A program made the translations under genes and the position numbers. From Gracilariopsis chorda (lineage: Eukaryota; Rhodophyta; Florideophyceae; Gracilariales; Gracilariaceae), in NCBI GenBank assembly GCA_003194525.1, contig NBIV01000191.1, positions 62,001-126,000 on the forward strand: 64,000 nt of DNA. Direction: 5' to 3'. Position 1 is the first letter of the stretch. Each line of letters opens with the position of its first letter. Of the stretch, positions 55,495 to 64,000 are shown in pieces. The notes beneath the pieces are model-generated. The model was not told where the DNA came from. It made no database searches and was given only the letters and a program-made list of their open reading frames with translations.

Positions 55495-57800
55495 TCAGTC
55501 ACACAGCTGTGACGTAGAAAGGCAAATATAACAGCGCTGATTGGACTTCGTAATGACGTCCTTTCTAAGGGCAAGCAAAGAATAGCGTGGTGCCAATGGG
55601 GTCGTCTTTTGTGAGAAAAAGGCTGATGGTGCTTCTGACGAAGCTGAGCGGTAGCTCACGGTAAGAACGTCTGTGTTGTCTGAATTTCCAAAGGCCGAGT
55701 ACGACTCAAATAGAGATTTCAACACTTGGGCCTTAGCTCCTTCAATAAGAGGCCTTGCGCAACCCCTGGTATATGCATGACCCGTCTGAAAGGAAGTCCT
55801 ATAGGTAATGACATATCCTTTGCATACATCACCAGCGAGGCAGCGTCAGGTTCGGGTGGGCAGAGTGGTGATTTAAGACATGGGTACGTATCGCTCGGAG
55901 TAACTCTGCGATAAAATGCCGCTGAAGCCCTCACTCAGCGAAAACATTCCTGCACCGGCGGGCTCTATTCCTGAGTTGTTCGGCGTAATCCGTTTCGGAT
56001 ATGGTGGAACTCTGGTGATATCCAATACGTCCTGGTAGCATTCAGTAGGTAGTCGTCAGTCGCATACGTTTCTAACCGGTGATGAACAACCTTGGGTACA
56101 TCATTGGAAGCTGTAGATGCCAGGTATCGATGGAATTGGCCAAGCCAAAGGGCTTGGCGACCACTTGGTACTTCGTTCTCCCACTCAGAAAAGACTGAAA
56201 GCAGTAAAACCCAGTGGAAATATGATATATGAGTTGGATATGAATCTGATGAGTTTAACGTGGAACTGAAAAAGTTGAGATGTAAATCAGATATCTTCTG
56301 GGTATATTCTTGGGTAAAAAGCTATACTTTTGCGACTCTCACATAATATGTGGATATATATTTGATATACTCCAGAAGTAGGTTGCAAAAGTTCCCGATA
56401 CCGGGGACTTCAAAATACATCGGACATATATCAGAAGCTATCGTAATACCCTCTGTGCATAATCAATGAAATATCGTAAACAAATTCAGTTAATACCAAA
56501 AAAGAACCAAGTTTTCTTATTACGCTATCTTTACTGCATCAAACCTTTATATTTCTCTTACAAACTTTATGTCCTCATGAGATATCATTTCTACATCAAT
56601 AGCATATCGTCGATTTTCACTGAGAAGCACTGTTCCGCCATGGATTCCATTCTTTTCACGGACCACTTGGAATGAGCTCGAAAACCTTAGAGCTGTAATG
56701 GGATTCTTCCCAGAGAACTTGTCCGGAACGGTCAGTTGCATTCTCTTCGACCAAGGGGAAATCTTTTTGGCCACTGAAAAGGTGCACCGCGTGAAGTGGT
56801 CCATGACGCTGCAAGTTTTGAGGTCTAAGACTTTCTGGAAAAGCGCATTAGCGGTGAACAATGGTTTGAGGCGCCGAAAATTCCTCTTATTCGTATAGTT
56901 CTCGGACGAGACCGACGATTCTGAATTTTCATCGCTCCATTTTGCATGGTCCCTCTTTCAATGGTTTGTCTTAGCCTTACCCCTTTGGCTTCGTGTTTTC
57001 TTCCTAAGGGTCTCGATACATGCGGAATCGTTTTGAGCAAGCTCTTCATCGTCCTCGACGTACTCGTTGGCGTACCGAACGCCGTTCTGTCGCTTGATCT
57101 TATCTTACAGGCGCCCTATATACCTCTGAAGTCCTCTGCTCCTCGCAATATATAATAAAATGTGTATTCTGATGTACCCAGGCGCGGGGGTACCTCTGTA
57201 GCTGCTCCCTGAGGTTTAGTGTGTGGTGATTGAAGAACTTTCAATGGATAACTTTGAGAAACCGCCTGAGGGCTGTGAAATAATCCTGGTTGACAGGTGA
57301 TTTCTCCACAGATGGTCGTGGCATCTGACTCCAAGAGGGTATCTGATTGTAAAATCTGAGGAACGACTAGTTGGATTTCCAGAAAAGAGAAGCGCTTCCG
57401 TATAACTCATCCAGTTGGTCCGTGAAGAATTGCTCTACGTGTTTCTCGCACCAATAGCATAGTTGCGATCATAAGAGAGTGGCGACTTCTTTCGAAAAAC
57501 GTAGGGTGAGTGCGGTAGCAGTGAAGTCCTGTGACCGTTCTGCATCATTCCTCGGGCCGTGCAGAAGGTTGAGCTGATCCATAGTGTCGCAAGGTGAGCA
57601 ACCATTAAATCTCGAGATATCCTTCCAATCCTGTTCAAATGGTCTATGAAACGTCCACCAGAGCGGCTGCGGGTACTGTTACAGTCACTATTATTGTCCT
57701 TTTCGATGGCCACTAGGATAGCGGCGACTGCAGGAGGTGTGGCTGCACCCGGAGTTCTTTGTTCGTCTTCGTTCTTTAGGTTTGGTTGTTGTTTGTCCAT
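55495..57800 (-). pseudogene. E4 gag, interrupted by an inverted-repeat element
   Basis: N-terminal block 57,800-57,435 (CNSTRSRSGGRFIDHLNRIGRI) matches E2. Capsid block 56,861-56,640 (KRMQLTVPDKFSGKNPITALRFSSSFQVV) is cut at 56,622 by the inverted-repeat element; homology to E2 resumes on its other side near 56,200. The C-terminal Cys cluster (55,725-55,495, C-Y-I-C-L-S-T-S-Q-L-C) corresponds to that of E2. All parts are frame-broken. Confidence 0.72.
56212..56622. repeat. Inverted-repeat element copy 2 (MITE-like)
   Basis: It has clean ends, CAGTGGAAAT at left and ATTTTCACTG at right, inverted at 9 of 10 positions. It is homologous to 40,131-40,539 along its length and lies inside the E4 capsid region, which is continuous in E2. 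It does not code. Confidence 0.7.
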
Positions 57801-57910
57801 TTGATAAGCGTTGCTTTCGAGCCAGTTTTGTGGAAGAAAAGGACAATAGTAGAAACCCTATGCAGTATAAGTATTTCTTTAGCATCTAAAACCGCTGTTT
57901 TTTTAGGGTT

Positions 57911-57926
57911 CTAGGTTGGGAGACCA
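57911..57926 (-). promoter_or_regulatory. E4 primer-binding site
   Basis: On the minus strand this reads TGGTCTCCCAACCTAG, two bases after the 5' LTR; it is the best-preserved site of the four. Confidence 0.7.
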
Positions 57927-57928
57927 GT

Positions 57929-58454
57929 TGGGGCAGAATACCAGGTCCTTTGGCTAGGTAGGGTAGTAGTTTACTAGGCGCTAGCAGCGACTGAGAGCCA
58001 TCCTTTACGGTGACTACTTAATTTGTCTACTTGTGACGGGGGCACCAAATGGCAGCAAGACGCACTGGGGGTGCTATATGAAGTTCTTACAGTTCTGGAG
58101 GATAGTAACAATGGTGTCGAAGCCTTTGGGACTCTACTGGAAGCATATGGAGGCACAAAGACGGCGAAGGTGTTTGTCTTTACTGTTTCGAGTTCGGCGT
58201 CACTCCAGCCAAACCATATTGATTACAAGGCGCTCTGATCTCCGACAACTATCCTCAAAAAAATAAATGAAATTATCTACATAGTATTAACCTATGGCCA
58301 CAGTGCCATGGCACTCGCACTGTCCCCTGTTATCTTCTTCATCGGCATCCCGCTTGGAAACGTGTAGTACTTCGGTCAGCAATGCTCTACCCTCTGCCAG
58401 CCCAGACCCATGGTTACTTCACCACTGCAACTAACCATTGATCAATTTCCCACA
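57929..58454 (-). repeat. E4 5' LTR (family G1)
   Basis: A 526-bp copy begins TGGGGCAGAATACC and ends TTTCCCACA. It aligns with the E2 LTRs and the solo LTR (shared blocks GGCGCTCTGA, GGCCACAGTGCC). Its partner LTR is missing. Confidence 0.82.
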
Positions 58455-60639
58455 GAACGTTGTAGCGATATTAATTCAAAAAACGTTTACATGCAGCTTA
58501 TCTTAATAGTCTTTTTGTATCTACAGAAACATGAAGTAGGGGCTGCGCATTCCTCAATAATCAAATAATCGGCAATGATTTTGGTGTTAGAGTTCTGTAA
58601 TGCATGGAGTTTCTTTTACTGGCAGCTTTCATTTCGTGAGGCTACTTGTATTAAAGTTATCTGGAAGTGCATCTATGGGTAGAATGCGAACTTTGTTACA
58701 GCTTCCTTGAAAAATTATAGTTGATTTTCGATAACGTAGAACATGCATAACGAGTATTACTCATACCCTTTCTTGTAAGACAATTAAAGTGTGAAAGATT
58801 CTTTACTTCCATGCTTTGCAAGTCTATGGACTTTTAACCCCGTATGTTTGGTTCATATCGACAAATAATCCTTTAGTACTGTAATTAATACCGAATAATA
58901 GCCGTCATATGAAGCAAAGAGAAAGCAAACTAAGGAAAGGATGAAGATGTGCTCCCATGTATACGGCGCTTGCGGATGAGCTTCTGTATCACTTTATAAT
59001 AAGTTTCCTACGCACGAGCATATGCGAGCCTGACGCCAACGATGTTTTGCACGCATCGAAAGACGGGCCCTTGCACTTCGAGGTGCTCGTCGATATCAAA
59101 CCCGATCAGTCTCAGAAGAGATGCAAGGATCAACAGGTGAGAAGACCAAGAAGAAGGATACGGCGATGAAGACGGGGATGATGCAGATGAAGCGAATGAA
59201 GGTGACAGAGGATTAGTGGCAGAGACTGCTTTTGACACCGATTCGGAGAGCTCCATGGTTGAGGGCGTGGAAAAGCGAATTGAAAAGGGAGAGCATTTAC
59301 CTGACACTGCATTGAATGGCAGTAACAGCGAGCCAGAAATATGTCAGACGTACAAAACCTACTCTTCTACTGTAAACGGAAACAGGGAGCGTATGATTAT
59401 CATTGCCCACAGGGATATTGAAAACTGCGTCAGGAAAAGTATGCGGGGGGCGAAGGAACAGGAAAAGATGCGGCCTTGCTAAGCGATTACGTGCGGCTGA
59501 TCTGGTAGGAAGGAATGACTACCGATGCGTGTAAAAAGGCCCGTTCTTTGGGACCAGCAGGGCATTGGCACGTGCACCAAGCCACGTCAATGGTGGCAGC
59601 AGGTCCAAAAACACGTGTGGCCTGGTTAAACTCGGATTCCGGTTGATGGGAGTCAGTGAAAACCGTAAACGCGTTTGAATAGAACGTCATCTAGTCTTCA
59701 TCAGAGAATTCAGAACTCGTGGCTGAACGTTGAAAAGGAAATTAAATCGGCTTTCCATTTGGTTTAAGATAAACTAGGCCAGAACTTGCGTCTTGTATGT
59801 AGATAAATGCTATGTAAATTGAGTAATCGAAACCTCCTTCCAAGCGGGCAGGGTATACCATCCTACATCAATAGAGAGTATCTGCGCGATTTGGTGTCTA
59901 TAAAAGGCACTGGAATTTAACTTCTGCTTCAGCTACCGCCACCACACCCCTCAACATTCATTTAGGCCTGAATTTTGTTCACTCAAAGTCATTCGTAGAC
60001 TGTAGAGTTCGCCTGTCATGGTGTGGCTCTTTCAATTATAGAGAAATGCGAGTTTGCATGTCCTCTAACTGAGGTGAATTACAGATGATGACACACACAG
60101 AAGGAATCGGTTGATATCAGCAATGGGTGCCCCCTTGCCATTTTGAATGATATAAAGCATGAAAATTAGTAGGTGTTTTCGTAGCATTACAGGTGAAGTC
60201 TATGAAATCTAGAGAAGATGGAACTGCAGCAAGCATGCAAGCATTGATTCAGTGCCGGTATGAATCACACGAGTCGCTTCGAGTCGTAGTTGGTTGTGTC
60301 GCCAAGTGACATAAATATATGTATCACAAGCGTGGTGCACTACTCTAGTTATTAATCTTAGATAATTATGACCCAATAATACTTAAGAAAGTGGGAAGCG
60401 GCCATTTCTCCCTGACGTAATTGTAAGAAGTGACTCGGCGTCGCGTTTATCGCCTGCGCGAAGTGACTAACTCCTGCTATAGTCTCAACGCATTCCGTTT
60501 CCTTATCCTTACCCGCACAGTGTCTTTCAAGGCTCCTGATCTGTTGTACCCTGAGCGCTCGCGCAGTCACACATGTAATCATCGTTTTAGTTGTTTGTAT
60601 TATCTTGGGGACAGATAGCTGTTCTAGACAGTACTGAGC
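58455..60639 (+). other. Unassigned region with an acidic coding-like stretch
   Basis: 58,455-58,956 holds nothing I can support. At 58,957-59,169 a plus frame reads YTALADELLYHFIISFL, then LHFEVLVDIKPDQSQK, and meets CAACAG|GTGAGA, a good splice-donor match at 59,135. In the next frame a Glu/Asp/Gly-rich stretch runs into 59,216-59,482 (AETAFDTDSESSMVEGVEKR), ending TAA. This could be two exons or one frame-shifted gene for an acidic protein; no family is recognised. 59,483-60,639 shows nothing clear. Confidence 0.3.
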
Positions 60640-60993
60640 TCTGCCGTGCTTGCTGAAGAAGCATCACCCTCACAGTCTGGTCTCTTTTCGTCTTCCGCCC
60701 TACCCACCGGGTCGTTACCATTTTTTGTGGTGCTTTACCCTTTTTCTCTCTTCTATTTTGATTTATATTAACGCGGGAACACTGTTTACACGGAATTACT
60801 CCCCAAACCAACCCTCTGATTCACAGAGTTCTGGTTTCACCTCTGTAAGCATAACGCGTGACCATCGTGGTGTTACAACAGACGAACACCGTGTTATACA
60901 GAGGGCTTTATCGCTAAGCCTATCTCAACAGAGAACGAGACCACGAAAACCTTCAAAATTGTGTCATTTAAGAACTTTGGTCTATAGAAATCT
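60640..60993 (+). repeat. Worn LTR end resembling family G3, with a primer-site-like sequence
   Basis: 60,860-60,950 resembles the last part of the E5 LTR (GAGGGCTTTATCGCTAAGCCTATCTC against GAGGGCTCAACCGCTGAGCTTACTTC; CCGGGTCGTTACCATTTT against GTCGGGTGGTTCCGTTCT earlier). Just after, GAACTT is followed by TGGTCTATAGAAATC (60,978-60,992), where E5 has its primer-binding site. The 60,650-60,997 open frame overlaps this and is probably not a gene. Internal sequence, if any, would be cut off by E6 at 61,409. Confidence 0.4.
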
Positions 60994-61408
60994 CTAGTGA
61001 GGCGAGGCCCACGGTCTCAGCTGCTTTCTCTCCATTATTTGAACCTTTCTGTAAACTTCGAGTTCCGCCATGGTATTCGATGACATGATTCAGTTGTTCC
61101 TTTGCATTCGGGCTAAGGGCGATTAGGCAGAGGCTTGTTTGGTTTTGGTTGTTATTGAAATCGTTTTTCGGAGCTCAGAGTGAGCTCTATATCAGCTTCT
61201 GTGTATTCCCATTTACACGTTCATTTCAGGATGTAGACGACTACCACTGGTGTGAACTGTATTGCAAATGACTGATAAGATTCAGATTTCATTGGTTTAT
61301 TGCTGTTTCGAGTTGAAGCGAAGAAAGAGACTGGCTATCTCTATTGATAGCTTGCCGTTAGTTTATTCTACGTAGCTGGTGGCTTGAAGGCCAACGCTTG
61401 GATATTTG

Positions 61409-62251
61409 TGTGGTGCAATGCCCCAAAAGGGAAGAACACCGAAAGACGGTCGGGATCTTCCTCTCACGAGGTAAACCCAGTTGGGTAGAGCCCTCCCAGA
61501 GGTGTCACGGCGAAGCCGGTTTGTAAAACCAGGGACACCTGTCGCGACTTGCGCAGGGAGCTGAAGGCGAAGAATTGGTATCCACATGAGCGGGGTGTGG
61601 TCCTCAGTAGAGGTACGTTTCCACGTAAGTGGGGATGTGTGAGCAGGTGCACACAGAAGGGCCGCGGGTAGCGGGATGTACTACCCTGAAAGGGGGAAAG
61701 GAGGAGAGTGAAGGGAAAGGAGGAAGAGTGGGCGAGGGTGAGTCGCGAGAGCGAAGAACATATACGGCAATGCCGGTGGACAGGACTCCCTATACAGGTT
61801 GAAACACCAATGTGATTGGAACAAATATACTCCCAAGGATGGGTCTCTTTAGGTGTGCAAGGGGGTTAGAGGTCCCGTGGTTTACGGCGTTTCTCTCCAA
61901 GGAGGAGGTAGGAATGCGCGGAAGCGGCAACAACTAGAGCCAACTCTCCAGGTTCAGGGTCCCTTGTTGGGGAAGCTTTACTGGTGCAACGGCAGTGCGC
62001 CGTCGCACTAAGTACTAGCTTCCCAGAAATGGGTGTAAAAATAATAAAAACAATTAACTAAAATTATTGGAAATACTCCACATTTCGTGTTAACATCCAC
62101 TACTGTGGCCAACCGCCAGTTGGCCTAAAAACGTATCTCACGTGTCCATATCCACCATAGTGGGGCGTAATTCATATACACACTACACAACCGATAATAT
62201 CGGGAAAACGATCAAGTACCAAGAATCCCTCCCTGAGGGCGTTACACTTCA
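61409..62251 (-). repeat. E6 3' LTR (family G2)
   Basis: It begins TGTGGTGCAATGCC and ends ACACTTCA; at 843 bp it is about 46 bp longer than the E1 copies. It aligns with both E1 LTRs. Confidence 0.85.
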
Positions 62252-62270
62252 TATCCCCCCCTAAGACGGG
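62252..62270 (-). promoter_or_regulatory. E6 polypurine tract
   Basis: On the minus strand the tract ends TTAGGGGGGGATA immediately before the LTR start TGAAG. Confidence 0.75.
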
Positions 62271-62306
62271 AAAACGACCGCGGAAGCGGAGGATTCCCAA
62301 ACGAAA

Positions 62307-63950
62307 ATGGGTGATAAAAGCGCGTGCTCTGTCTCCGGTTCTCTGGTAAATCCCTCTGCACCAGAGTCATTGAGCACACAAACAACAACAACAGCCACCC
62401 TCGACAAGGGAGAAATGAACGACGACAATAACATAAACAACCACAGCCAACCTCCGAGGCCTCTCGGGCGATACACCACCGGTTTCTGGTCAGTTCCCCT
62501 GCCTCAGGGCGATCGACATCCGGTTCAACCGGGAAATATGGATGCTGCAGCCGACCATCCCTTCGCACTCCCACCTTCGGTGGTGTCCTCCGGAGCCACT
62601 CCGGTGTACAACTGGCCATCCTACAACACCCTGGTGGGGCTCAACCCAATGAATCGGAATCACGCGTCGCGCCTGCGCCTTGCTCCGTGGTTCCACCCGG
62701 TCGCTGTCCTCAATGAGGGATTGGTCACCGCTTATGCGGATGGCTCAGACACCCTTCCGGGGGATCTGCCCAGACCAGTCACCACATCGTGGGATTGGCG
62801 TCACCGGATTGCGATTCCGCGTCATTACCTCCGAAATAATTCGGGCGAGACCGTCGCTGCGGCGCAGACCGCGTTGACGCGCATGGCGTACCAACGGCAG
62901 AGCCGGGCTCCATTCGATGTACCGGTCCCACCGGAGTTTGGCTCCGACGTTAGCTACTTCCCCACTCGCGGGGAGATTGGGTACGGCGACAACCTGTTCC
63001 GCCTCGAGACCCTCACTTGAAGGAATTTCCCCGCAGCGCGGCAAGAAGCCCTCTGTTGGGAGCGACTGATTATTTGGGCAGAGTTCAGGTACCTTCCCCG
63101 GCAATACCGGTCCAACTTTCTCCAAAACGTCATCCGCTACGAGCGGCGTTGGCGATCCCGATTCGGGTATTTCATCCCTTATCAGAACGTGGGGATAGAG
63201 CGGATTGCGCCGCCTCACCGACTAGGTCGGTATGTAGCACTCCCCGAGTGCTGGCGCTTCCATGAAGCCTGCCGGGGGTGCTACATAGAACTCCCGCCGG
63301 TACTTACGTTCCTCGGTTCGCTGCTCATGCAGGATCCCCGGTCGGGGTTGTGGTCCGTAGTGGTTACGGAGTGGGCGGCCCGCACTGCGGCTTATATCCT
63401 CAACGAGGCGTACGATCAGTATCGTCTCTGGTTCCTTCAACCGCGTGTGCGGGCAGCGATCCGAAACCTGGATCTTCGCATCCCCCTTGGGGGCCAGGCC
63501 AACAATGAAGAGGTCCTCCAATTACTTGAATACATCGACAGCGTTAGCTGGAGTGAGGTCCCGCTGGAGCAAAGCGGTCGTCTGGATGGCGGCAGCGGTA
63601 ACACCGGTGGTCCGGGACTCGGTAAAAACACCGCCCTTGCGGGGGATTTTATCTACTTCGAGCCCTGGGAGTTCCGGGAAATTTCCTCCGAGGAGGCGCA
63701 CGAGCTTCGCGATGCGCCCCGGCATGTGCCGGAAGACCACCCAGTGGGGTACGTCGATTCTGACGACTACTACCACGCATATGGCGGGGATGACCCAATG
63801 GTCGATAACGAACCGGAAGAACCTGGGGAGATGGACGTAGAGAAAACCAGCGCTAGCGCGGAAGCTTTCCCAGAGGGGGTATCTCCGGCCGAGCCGGCTG
63901 CTGACCCTTCGGCGGCAAGTGCCGGACCTTCTATCCCCAGCGGGGTGTAG
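62307..63950 (+). pseudogene. Antisense accessory gene of E6, nearly intact (one in-frame TGA)
   Basis: This is the reference copy of the unknown family. The ATG is at 62,307, 55 bp from the LTR, and the frame runs 547 codons to TAG, with a single TGA at 63,018-63,020 where E1 has TGG (Trp). Layout by residue: 1-70 Ser/Thr/Asn-rich; 70-200 conserved core with TTGFWSVPL, NHASRLRLAPWFHP (about 62,660-62,698) and SWDWRHRIAIP; about 200-240 AYQRQSRAPFDVPVP and TRGEIGYGD; 240-420 WERLIIWAEFRYLPRQ, IRYERRWRSRFGYF, IAPPHRLGRYVALPE, VVVTEWAARTAAYIL and RAAIRNLDLRIPLGG; then NNEEVLQLLEYID, FIYFEPWEFREISSEEA and YVDSDDYYHAY; and an acidic, then Ala/Pro-rich tail. Trp, Arg and Pro are frequent. No zinc finger, signal peptide, transmembrane helix or catalytic motif is seen. 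It lies opposite to gag-pol, so it would need antisense transcription, probably from the LTR. Confidence 0.85.
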
Positions 63951-64000
63951 GCGATTGAAAACGAGATCATCGCACGTTTTCTCCGGGGTGCCGGTCTGAG

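Larger units (their letters stand above)
40541..58454 (-). mobile_element. E4: 3'-truncated Ty3/gypsy element, family G1, split by E5
   Basis: The 5' LTR (57,929-58,454), primer-binding site, gag, protease, the first part of RT, and, after the E5 insertion, the rest of RT, RNase H and integrase all align with E2 on the minus strand. Alignment is lost to the left of about 40,541, so the chromodomain, antisense gene and 3' LTR are missing. It is the most decayed element in the window, with most frames under 100 codons. Two copies of an inverted-repeat element sit in it, one in gag and one at its truncated end. Confidence 0.8.
61409..64000 (-). mobile_element. E6: 3' part of a Ty3/gypsy element of family G2, running off the window
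   Basis: A G2 LTR is followed by a polypurine tract and the antisense gene, exactly as at the left end of E1. Chromodomain, integrase and the rest are expected on the minus strand beyond 64,000, but none is visible here. Confidence 0.82.

Noticed and set aside
60650..60997. 115-codon plus frame with a hydrophobic stretch
   Set aside because: It overlaps the G3-like LTR remnant and its hydrophobic run comes from T-rich LTR sequence.
29059..63020. UGA read as tryptophan (altered genetic code), because two TGA codons fall on conserved Trp positions of the antisense gene
   Set aside because: In E5 RT, TGA also replaces Gly and Arg codons and a non-Trp residue before H-Q-G-L-F-R-F, and TAA and TAG stops occur as well. 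Neutral decay with transitions explains the pattern better.
62307..63950. The extra gene as a retroviral envelope gene
   Set aside because: It is on the opposite strand to gag-pol and shows no signal peptide, no transmembrane helix and no furin-like site. Trp/Arg/Pro-rich soluble character argues against an envelope protein.
1..64000. CRISPR arrays, rRNA genes, group II introns, bacterial operons
   Set aside because: I noticed no regularly spaced short repeats, no rRNA core motifs, no intron-encoded maturase and no Shine-Dalgarno-organised gene runs.

Overview
This is nuclear DNA from a eukaryote and is dominated by old, nested LTR retrotransposons. I see no bacterial operons, no rRNA or tRNA genes and no CRISPR. 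The organism cannot be fixed from the sequence. A red alga is my best guess, because the pogo-like transposase and the chromodomain Ty3/gypsy elements resemble red-algal ones as I remember them; this is low-confidence inference.

Positions 1-16,934 are host-type sequence. They hold the end of a Pro/His/Gln-rich protein gene (1-573) and unidentified coding-like patches (724-4,330). A cluster of decayed gene fragments lies at 7.4-9.75 kb: molybdenum-cofactor-sulfurase-like, FIST-domain, unknown, and ROG1/DUF676-lipase-like. A dead pogo-like DDE transposase lies at 10.6-12.3 kb, followed by an AT-rich stretch with one GC-rich, hairpin-rich island.

Positions 16,935-58,454 are a retrotransposon nest that can be unpicked from target-site duplications (TSDs). 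E1 (family G2, minus strand, 16,935-39,101) carries E2 (family G1, minus, 18,387-27,996, TSD TGCGG), a solo LTR of an unassigned family G4 (28,191-28,763, TSD TTGGG) and a solo G1 LTR (32,921-33,439, TSD AGCCA). A plus-strand integrase scrap (family D) lies at 39.2-39.9 kb. E4 (G1, minus, about 40,541-58,454) has lost its 3' end. It carries two copies of a ~410 bp inverted-repeat element and is split by E5 (G3, plus, 42,417-53,727, TSD AAGAC).

Positions 58,455-61,408 hold an unidentified acidic coding-like stretch and a worn G3-like LTR end. From 61,409 to the window edge is the 3' part of E6, a second G2 element on the minus strand; its pol should lie beyond 64,000.

The notable system is in the elements themselves. 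Besides gag, protease, RT, RNase H, integrase and a chromodomain, every element whose 3' region is present (E1, E2, E5, E6; three LTR families) carries an extra gene on the opposite strand, between the chromodomain and the 3' LTR. It runs tail-to-tail with pol, and in G2 its ATG lies only 55-56 bp from the LTR. The encoded proteins are related across families and match nothing I recognise. In E1, removing two inserted LTR elements with one TSD each rejoins this gene in frame, so it was a real coding sequence when they landed. All copies in the window are now damaged. Four elements of three families also appear to share one unusual primer-binding site (consensus about TGGTCTCCCGACCTAG).
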